Shown: piece after piece, positions 1 through 5,145 of the stretch
Position numbering within the stretch: the stretch's first letter is position 1
Layout of the letters: every line of letters begins with the position of its first letter
DNA from: Chitinophaga pinensis
GTDB lineage: Bacteria; Bacteroidota; Bacteroidia; UKL13-3
DNA length: 9,401 nt
Reading direction: 5' to 3'
Assembly: GCA_945876985.1 (NCBI GenBank)
Contig: CAMCQX010000040.1
Coordinates: 1 to 9,401 of the forward strand
Made by a program: the position numbers and the translations under genes
The notes under the pieces: generated by a model
Database searches by the model: none
What the model saw: only the letters and a program-made list of their open reading frames with translations
Told to the model about the DNA's origin: nothing

Positions 1-1575
1 CTTTTAAACGAAGGTTTAAAAGCATTGGATTTTGAAAAATATGAAAGTGCAAGAAATATTTTCACTACATTAATTCAAAAAGAACCTACTTATGGTGAGG
101 CTTATTATTATTTAGGACAAGCGTATAATAATTTATTTAAGGCTGATTCAGCTTTTATAATTTATAATTTAGGAATTGCGGCAGCACCAAAAACTCCTCA
201 ATTATATGCTGGTTTAGGCGAATTATTTTTAGAGGAAGGAAAAACTGCCGAGGCACAAGTACAATTCGACAGAGCATTGGCAATATGTAAGGATAAATAT
301 GGCGATTATAATAATGCAAAAGGTTTAGTGGCTATTGCTAGTGCTATGATAGCTGGTGAAACTAAGTTATTGGCTCAGGCATCTGCTTTAATGGAAGAAG
401 CTTATAAAATTACCAAAGATGATTATGACGTACTTACCACTGCTGGCGATGTTTATTTAGAAATGGCCGATGGAAGTAAAGCTGCCACTTTTTACAATAG
501 AGCCACTGTTTTAGATCCAAATAGACCAAAAGCATTTGCTAAAATTGCATTGATTTGGATAAGGGTGAAAAATTTACAAGTAGCTAAGGAAGCTTTAGAT
601 ACTGCTTTTTCAAAAGATCCGAATTATGCAACAGCATTTAAAAATCAAGCGGAATTTTATTCAGTTCAACGTAAATTTGTTTTAGCTAAAGAATCTTATA
701 AAAACTACTTAAAAAACTCAGAAGTAAGTTCTGCAAATCAAATGCGTTTTGCTATTATTTTGTTTAGAGCAAAAGAATATGCAGAAGCTTTGGCAAATAT
801 TGAAGAGGCTAAAAAATCAGATAAAACTAACAATATTTATTTGAATAGATTGTATGCTTATGCATGTTATGAAGCCAGTAATTTAAAAAACGATCAAGAA
901 GGTTTTAAAAAAGGACTTGCTGCATTGGAAACTTTGATGAGTAAAATAGCGGCTGATAAAATTGCTGAAAGTGACTATGAATATACTGGAAAATTACTAT
1001 CAAAAATTCCTGGAAACGATAGTTTAGCTTTGATAAATTTAAATAAAGCTTTGTTAATGAACTCAGCAAAAACTGAAATAAAAATTGAAATTGCTAAAAT
1101 ATATTTTAAACAAAAAAGATTTGCTGAAGCTGCTTCAATTTATGAAGAGTATTTAAGTACTGCAAAAAAAGTAACATTGATAGATAATTATGCAATTGGT
1201 AAATATTATAACAGTGCTAAAATGTATTTGAAAGCTGATACCGCATTTTCAAAAATAAATTCAGCAAAACCTGATTATGCCGATGCTTGGTTCCAAAGAG
1301 CTAATGTAAATACCTCAATAGATACTTTATTAAGAACTACTGTAGCCAAAGATTTATATGAAAAATACATAGAACTTACTTTAGCTGATACAGCTAATTT
1401 AAATAAGCAAAAAGTTGCACTTTCAAAAAATTTAGCTACTTCTTATGATTATTTAGGCTATTATTTTTTACAAAAAGACATGGAAACTGAATGCAAAGCA
1501 ATGTATAAAAAAGCTTTAGAATACGATCCAACAAATAAAAATGCAATTGAAGTTTTGAAAAGTTTCAAGAAATAA
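1..1575 (+). CDS. Tetratricopeptide-repeat protein, 5' end outside the window
   Basis: The reading frame is open to the left edge: codons before the internal TTG at 25 continue as LLNEGLKA, so the true start lies upstream and 524 residues are visible. Nearly all of it is helical repeat with the TPR pattern (small/aromatic A-x-x-x-L-G-x-x-Y, then A, then P at the repeat end). Clear units include GEAYYYLGQAYNNLFKADSA near the start, AFAKIALIWIRVKNLQVAKE and TEIKIEIAKIYFKQKRFAEA in the middle and SYDYLGYYFLQKDMETECKA before the end. TPR proteins are protein-protein scaffolds; no enzymatic motif is visible. The signal peptide, if any, is off-window. From memory, long TPR proteins of this kind in Bacteroidota often lie behind TonB/ExbB/ExbD and a PstS-like binding protein, but nothing here shows that. 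The gene ends 20 bases before a strong terminator, so it is the last gene of its operon. The TPR call is firm; its partner is unknown. Confidence 0.9.
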   Translation, partial: LLNEGLKALDFEKYESARNIFTTLIQKEPTYGEAYYYLGQAYNNLFKADSAFIIYNLGIAAAPKTPQLYAGLGELFLEEGKTAEAQVQFDRALAICKDKYGDYNNAKGLVAIASAMIAGETKLLAQASALMEEAYKITKDDYDVLTTAGDVYLEMADGSKAATFYNRATVLDPNRPKAFAKIALIWIRVKNLQVAKEALDTAFSKDPNYATAFKNQAEFYSVQRKFVLAKESYKNYLKNSEVSSANQMRFAIILFRAKEYAEALANIEEAKKSDKTNNIYLNRLYAYACYEASNLKNDQEGFKKGLAALETLMSKIAADKIAESDYEYTGKLLSKIPGNDSLALINLNKALLMNSAKTEIKIEIAKIYFKQKRFAEAASIYEEYLSTAKKVTLIDNYAIGKYYNSAKMYLKADTAFSKINSAKPDYADAWFQRANVNTSIDTLLRTTVAKDLYEKYIELTLADTANLNKQKVALSKNLATSYDYLGYYFLQKDMETECKAMYKKALEYDPTNKNAIEVLKSFKK

Positions 1576-1595
1576 TTTACTTTAATATTTTACCG

Positions 1596-1623
1596 AAAAC
1601 CACATAGCAATATGTGGTTTTTT
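1596..1623 (+). terminator. Rho-independent terminator of the TPR gene
   Basis: An 11-bp perfect stem (AAAACCACATA, 1596-1606, pairing with TATGTGGTTTT, 1611-1621) closes on a GCAA (GNRA-type) tetraloop and runs into a T tract through 1623, with more T after one G. It lies 20 bases after the TPR stop codon and before the promoter of the next operon, so it insulates the two units. The A-rich left arm could also give some termination on the other strand, but no minus-strand gene faces it. Confidence 0.85.
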
Positions 1624-1670
1624 GTTTCTGGTTTTAAATGAATTATAATATTTTTACAATCCTATTTCTA

Positions 1671-1700
1671 TTTGTGGTTTTAAAAACTATTGTATATTCG
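1671..1700 (+). promoter_or_regulatory. Bacteroidota-type promoter for the secreted-protein operon
   Basis: TTTG at 1671-1674 fits the -33 element. After an 18-base spacer, TATATTCG at 1693-1700 fits the -7 element TAnnTTTG with one difference. The same -7 word followed by CA stands before rplU in this window, at 19-base spacing, which strengthens both calls. The expected transcription start, a few bases after the -7 box, is about 1704-1707. That coincides with the only near-upstream GTG start of the following gene and bears on its start choice. Confidence 0.6.
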
Positions 1701-1705
1701 CAAAT

Positions 1706-2914
1706 GTGTTCACTTATAATTTAGAAATAAAAATATTCAATATTCAGATTTTAAAGAAATCTGTAATTTTTATTGTGTTTTTTTGTTTGACACAATTATC
1801 CTTTTCTCAAAATGTGGTGGTAAGTGAATATTTTAATGGATCAGACACAAGAGATGAATGGACTGAACTCTTAGTTATAAACGACAATACAGATTTAAGA
1901 GGTTATAATATTAGGGATAATAATAGTAGTCAAACTGGGTGGCAAACTGAAGTTATTTTTTCAAACAATAATTTTTGGAATAATTTAAGAGCTGGTACCA
2001 TCATTATTATTTGGCATAGAATACGTTCAACGGCTTCAGCTACAAACAGAATAGTTGATACAATTAAATCGGATGGATACATAGAAGTTCATGCACAATT
2101 AAGCGGTTATTTTAGTGGAGGCGATTTTGGAACGGCTCAATCTTGGTCAGGAGCTTCTTTATCCATAAGTGCAACTGCTGATATTGTTCAAATAAGAGAC
2201 AATAGTAATAATCATATTCATGCACTTGCCCATAAATTTCCACCTATTGGGTTAAGTTACACAGGTATTATTTCAACTAATAAATTGAATCATGCTGTTG
2301 GAATCAGTAATGGCGAAAATGTTTATGTTTGCCCAGGAAGTAGTTTAAGTGAATATATTGGTAGTTTTATTGGAACTACCTGGACTTCCAATGGAAGTAC
2401 AAACATAACTCAAGGATTACCTAATTATAATTTTTCCTCACCTACTTTTCCAAACAGGAATTATTGGCGTAGTTTAAGGCAACCAATTTATAATAGTCCA
2501 ACTTTAAATCCCATTCTAACTAATACCGGATTTACTCAAGCAAATTTAATATGGAATGCTTGTACCGATCCTAATCCAAGTGATTCAACTATTGGTTATA
2601 TTATTTTAAGAGATACAATTAATTCGTTTACCAATCCATCAGATAGTATAGTTTATGCAGTTGGATCCTCAATTGGAACTGCTACAGTTATTGTAAATAT
2701 TAATTATTCTTCCACTCTTACTTACACTGATAATTATACTTTTAATTGTGGTACTACTTATTATTATAAAATATATGCTTTTAGGTTTGGGAATGATAAT
2801 TTAAATGGAAATTCATATAACGCAGCAAGAGGTAGGGCCTATAATGAAATTGGAACAAATATTCAAAGTATTATAAAAACTATTCCTTTATCTCAACCAA
2901 TATTAGCGAATTGA
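1706..2914 (+). CDS. Secreted lamin-tail-like / FN3-like protein (B), start uncertain
   Basis: The longest frame is 402 residues from GTG 1706. A signal peptide is clear: KK at 17-18, a hydrophobic core to about residue 33, and a cleavage context ending SFSQ. Residues 36 to about 185 resemble a lamin-tail domain (VVVSEYFNGS, DEWTELLV, LRGYNIRDNN, then an FWNNLRAGTIIIIWHR strand). Residues about 264-375 look FN3-like, with DPNPSDSTIGYIILRD and YYYKIYAFR, ending in RGRAYNE. Lamin-tail domains in bacteria occur in secreted or surface proteins; no catalytic motif is seen, so an adhesive or structural role is inference. No type IX secretion C-terminal domain follows; the protein stops at LSQPILAN. 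The start is a problem: GTG 1706 falls at the predicted transcription start, no in-frame ATG exists, and an ATT at 1748 would give a textbook MLKKS signal peptide. First gene of the putative B-C-D operon; the stop lies 14 bases before C. Confidence 0.8.
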   Translation: MFTYNLEIKIFNIQILKKSVIFIVFFCLTQLSFSQNVVVSEYFNGSDTRDEWTELLVINDNTDLRGYNIRDNNSSQTGWQTEVIFSNNNFWNNLRAGTIIIIWHRIRSTASATNRIVDTIKSDGYIEVHAQLSGYFSGGDFGTAQSWSGASLSISATADIVQIRDNSNNHIHALAHKFPPIGLSYTGIISTNKLNHAVGISNGENVYVCPGSSLSEYIGSFIGTTWTSNGSTNITQGLPNYNFSSPTFPNRNYWRSLRQPIYNSPTLNPILTNTGFTQANLIWNACTDPNPSDSTIGYIILRDTINSFTNPSDSIVYAVGSSIGTATVIVNINYSSTLTYTDNYTFNCGTTYYYKIYAFRFGNDNLNGNSYNAARGRAYNEIGTNIQSIIKTIPLSQPILAN

Positions 2915-2928
2915 TAAAAATAAAATTC

Positions 2929-3696
2929 ATGACTAGGTTTAAAATTAAATTCACTTTAATAATATTAATAATGTTTTTCATTATTGGTGTTACAGTTAAT
3001 TTAAAAGCTCAAAATCAAAAAGTTTGGAATGGAAATACCAGTGTATTTAGAATTGATACTACTGTAAATTTAACATCTGTGGTATCATGGAGTTTAACTT
3101 TAGGATTTCCAAGTACTTCATCAAGAATAGATGGTGGTGGAGCAAGAAAGGGTACAACAACAATTACTTGGGGAAATACAACTGCTTCAATGTTTAGAGA
3201 TACCATTAAATCATTTGAAACAGTAAATGGATGTTCGGGAAATATAGTTAATAAACCAATTGATGTTTACCCAAAACCAATTGTTTCGTTAGGAGCAAAT
3301 GATACAATATGTTTAGGTGCAACACTAGGAACTAAAACACTAACCGTTTCAAATTTTTCTGTTATTGGTGGAGCAAGTAATTTAGGGGAATTTGCCATTA
3401 CTTATGAACTAAGAAGTGGCTCCACTGCGGGTTTAAATGTTCTTGGTTTTCCTATAACTTTAAATACCACATCTGGAATTATTTCTATTACTTCTATTCC
3501 AACTGCTAGTTTAACAACTGGAACTTATTATTTGGTTATTACAGGTTTTGCTTCCAATTTAAGTGCTACACTGAATAATCCCGCACCTGGAAGTTATGCT
3601 AGGGCAAATGCAGCTGCAACTTTAGCCGCTATTCCAACTAATTATCTTATATATATTAGACCAAATTTTTCAACTCCTATTATTCAACCTTACTAA
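2929..3696 (+). CDS. Secreted two-domain PKD-like protein (C)
   Basis: 255 residues from ATG 2929. An in-frame TTG at 2911 overlaps the B stop and would only lengthen the N-terminus; the ATG gives a normal signal peptide (basic RFKIK, hydrophobic 9-23, cleavage near KAQ at 26-28). Domain 1 (about 33-115) is PKD/Ig-like: VVSWSLTLG, TTTITWGNTT, DTIKSFETVNGCSGN, closing with VYPKP. Domain 2 (about 118-245) opens SLGANDTICLG and is rich in Ser/Thr/Gly beta-strand sequence. This is the same layout as D and E, at lower identity, and C is the longest of the three. It keeps only the two inner cysteines (102, 128) and lacks the N- and C-terminal ones found in D and E. It ends IRPNFSTPIIQPY, similar to the tails of B, D and E. 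No enzymatic motif; a surface or matrix role is inferred. Nine bases separate its stop from the D start. Confidence 0.85.
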   Translation: MTRFKIKFTLIILIMFFIIGVTVNLKAQNQKVWNGNTSVFRIDTTVNLTSVVSWSLTLGFPSTSSRIDGGGARKGTTTITWGNTTASMFRDTIKSFETVNGCSGNIVNKPIDVYPKPIVSLGANDTICLGATLGTKTLTVSNFSVIGGASNLGEFAITYELRSGSTAGLNVLGFPITLNTTSGIISITSIPTASLTTGTYYLVITGFASNLSATLNNPAPGSYARANAAATLAAIPTNYLIYIRPNFSTPIIQPY

Positions 3697-3705
3697 TTAA
3701 ATTTT

Positions 3706-4323
3706 ATGAAAAAATATATTTTCTTTTTTATTGTTTTTATTGCCTTGGGCAATACTAAAACATTTGCACAGGCAGATACAGCTTGTGTTGGCTCTAGTGG
3801 AAATGTTTATGATGTGGTGCCAAGTGCTGGCTCTACTTTTTCGTGGTCGCTAAAAAATAGTTTAGGAACAATTGTTCCTATTGCTGGCAGAACCGATAGT
3901 ATTTTAATTACTTATGGTACAGTTTCTGGAATTGATACTTTACGTTTAGTTGAAACTGGTCCTTCTGGTTGTAAAGGTGATACGATGAAACTAGCGGTTG
4001 TAATTTTACCGAGTATTTCTGCTGTGATTAGTGGAACAGATTCTATTTGTGTAAATAATTTAAGTTTAAACAAATTACGAATAACATTTACTGGCATTAG
4101 CCCATGGAATGCCACTTATACCGATGGTGTAACACCAGTTTCAATTACTGGTATAACTTCAAATCCATACATTTTCAATTCTCCGTTATATTTATCAGCA
4201 GGGATAAAAACTTTTAGCCTATTAAGTGCTGGCGCTACTGGCAGTTGCCCTGCAGTAATTAGTGGAAATGGAAGGATAACTGTTTTTCCTAAACCTATTT
4301 CATCTGGCATAAGTCATTATTAA
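3706..4323 (+). CDS. Secreted two-domain PKD-like protein (D)
   Basis: 205 residues with an unambiguous MKK start and signal peptide (hydrophobic 4-15, cleavage near TFAQ at 19-22). Domain 1 (about 25-102): YDVVPSAGSTFSWSLKNSLG, GRTDSILITYG, SGIDTLRLVETGPSGCKGD, ILPS. Domain 2 (about 105-195): AVISGTDSIC, KLRITFTG, PWNATYTDGVTPVSITGIT, ITVFPKP. Aligned by eye with E, about 108 of roughly 184 mature residues are identical (about 58%). Cysteines 27, 89, 115 and 181 match E, which suggests one disulfide in each domain (inference). The fold resembles PKD-like repeats that occur in tandem in long Bacteroidota adhesins, but here two domains form a whole small protein. It ends FPKPISSGISHY, with no type IX C-terminal domain. 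Probably co-transcribed with B and C, given the nine-base gap. Function unknown. Confidence 0.88.
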   Translation: MKKYIFFFIVFIALGNTKTFAQADTACVGSSGNVYDVVPSAGSTFSWSLKNSLGTIVPIAGRTDSILITYGTVSGIDTLRLVETGPSGCKGDTMKLAVVILPSISAVISGTDSICVNNLSLNKLRITFTGISPWNATYTDGVTPVSITGITSNPYIFNSPLYLSAGIKTFSLLSAGATGSCPAVISGNGRITVFPKPISSGISHY

Positions 4324-4368
4324 TAAATTCAGTTCATAAAAAGTAAAAAAATAAGTAACAAAAAAATA

Positions 4369-4409
4369 TTTGATAATTCAATTTTATTAAGTGACATTGC
4401 ATTATCAAA
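4369..4409. repeat. Inverted repeat in the leader region of gene E
   Basis: TTTGATAAT at 4369-4377 is repeated inverted and perfectly as ATTATCAAA at 4401-4409, with a 23-base spacer, ending 23 bases before the E start codon. The arms are nine bases long but AT-rich, so chance is a real alternative. The 109-base gap between D and E holds no terminator hairpin with a T tract. The only promoter-like word, AATATTTG at 4365-4372, differs from TAnnTTTG at one base, overlaps the left arm and has no -33 partner. E could be read through from D, with the repeat acting as an operator or leader structure. Confidence 0.3.
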
Positions 4410-4432
4410 ATCAACAATTTAATCTCCTTATA

Positions 4433-5053
4433 ATGAAAAAGATAGTACTATTATTAAGTTTAATTTTGACAGTTAGTATCGTTAAAATAAATGCACAAAC
4501 CCAAACAGTTTGTACCAATTCAATTAACATGAAATATGATGTTAACCCAAGTGCAGGCTCTACTTATTACTGGTCTTTAAAAAACGGTTTAGGTACAATT
4601 ACTACAATTAGTGGCCGTTCCGATAGTATATTAATAAACTATGGAAGTATTTCCGGAACAGATACTTTAAGGGTAGTTGAAATTGGTCCTACAGGTTGTA
4701 TTGGTGATACCGCAAAATACCGAATTTTGGTTTTACCAAGCTTAGTTGCTACCATCAGTGGTACTGATTCTATTTGTATAAATAGTGCTAGTATTGGTAA
4801 ATTAAGAGTTACTTTTACGGGAAATACAGGCCCTTGGAACATGACTTATACCGATGGTGTAACTCCTGTAACTGTTAATGGAATAACAACAAGTCCTTAC
4901 TTTTTCAATAGTTCTGTTTATAGTTCTGTTGGAATAAGAACTTTTACTATAACTTCTTTAACATCAGCTAATATTTGCGCTGCTACTATTGTGGGTTCAG
5001 CTACTGTAAGAGTGTTTCCTAAACCCGGAATTATTACAATAAATACCTATTAG
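4433..5053 (+). CDS. Secreted two-domain PKD-like protein (E), paralog of D
   Basis: 206 residues from ATG 4433. An in-frame GTG 42 bases upstream exists, but MKK at 4433 starts a normal signal peptide (hydrophobic 4-17, cleavage near INAQ at 19-22). Domain 1 (about 25-102): YDVNPSAGSTYYWSLKNGLG, GRSDSILINYG, GTDTLRVVEIGPTGCIGD, VLPS. Domain 2 (about 105-196): ATISGTDSIC, KLRVTFTG, PWNMTYTDGVTPVTVNGIT, VRVFPKP. Cysteines 27, 89, 115 and 182 match D; the two proteins differ by one residue in length. Nucleotide sequences have drifted clearly apart, so the duplication is not recent. The tail is FPKPGIITINTY. It is separated from D by 109 bases and followed by a bidirectional terminator, so it ends the cluster. 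Exported small structural or adhesive protein is the best guess; no partner or ligand can be named. Confidence 0.88.
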   Translation: MKKIVLLLSLILTVSIVKINAQTQTVCTNSINMKYDVNPSAGSTYYWSLKNGLGTITTISGRSDSILINYGSISGTDTLRVVEIGPTGCIGDTAKYRILVLPSLVATISGTDSICINSASIGKLRVTFTGNTGPWNMTYTDGVTPVTVNGITTSPYFFNSSVYSSVGIRTFTITSLTSANICAATIVGSATVRVFPKPGIITINTY

Positions 5054-5084
5054 GAGTTTTTTATTCACATTAATTAATCTCAAA

Positions 5085-5125
5085 AAAAAAGTTCCGCTTG
5101 AATCATTTTCAAGAGGAACTTTTTT
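5085..5125. terminator. Bidirectional terminator between E and lon
   Basis: The stem AAAAAAGTTCC (5085-5095) pairs with GGAACTTTTTT (5115-5125). After one G/A mismatch (5096/5114) the inner stem CTTGAA (5097-5102) pairs with TTCAAG (5108-5113) around a TCATT loop. The A run begins at 5082, so the minus-strand transcript ends in nine U and the plus-strand transcript in six. It sits between the convergent stop codons of E (5053) and lon (5146) and should serve both. Confidence 0.85.
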
Positions 5126-5145
5126 GTTTATTTATCTTTATTTTT

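Noticed and set aside
2900..2935. Possible frameshift joining B to C, because the frames overlap at TTGA (2911-2914)
   Set aside because: C has a complete signal peptide of its own directly after ATG 2929, so it is a separate exported protein rather than a broken continuation.
3015..3206. 63-codon antisense frame in C
   Set aside because: Mirror of the real coding frame, with no start signals or recognisable protein.
3912..4115. 67-codon antisense frame in D, with an equal-length antisense frame at the matching place in E (4639-4842)
   Set aside because: The two are alike only because D and E are paralogs; they are the reverse complement of conserved coding sequence and lack their own start signals.
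4391..4432. GTG start 42 bases upstream of MKK for gene E
   Set aside because: It would place a 14-residue polar stretch before a normal signal peptide; paralog D starts at MKK.
1706..5053. Type IX secretion C-terminal domain on any of B-E
   Set aside because: No YPNP-type A pattern or gliding-type B pattern is seen; the FPKP segments in D and E stand only 12 residues from the end, too short for the domain.
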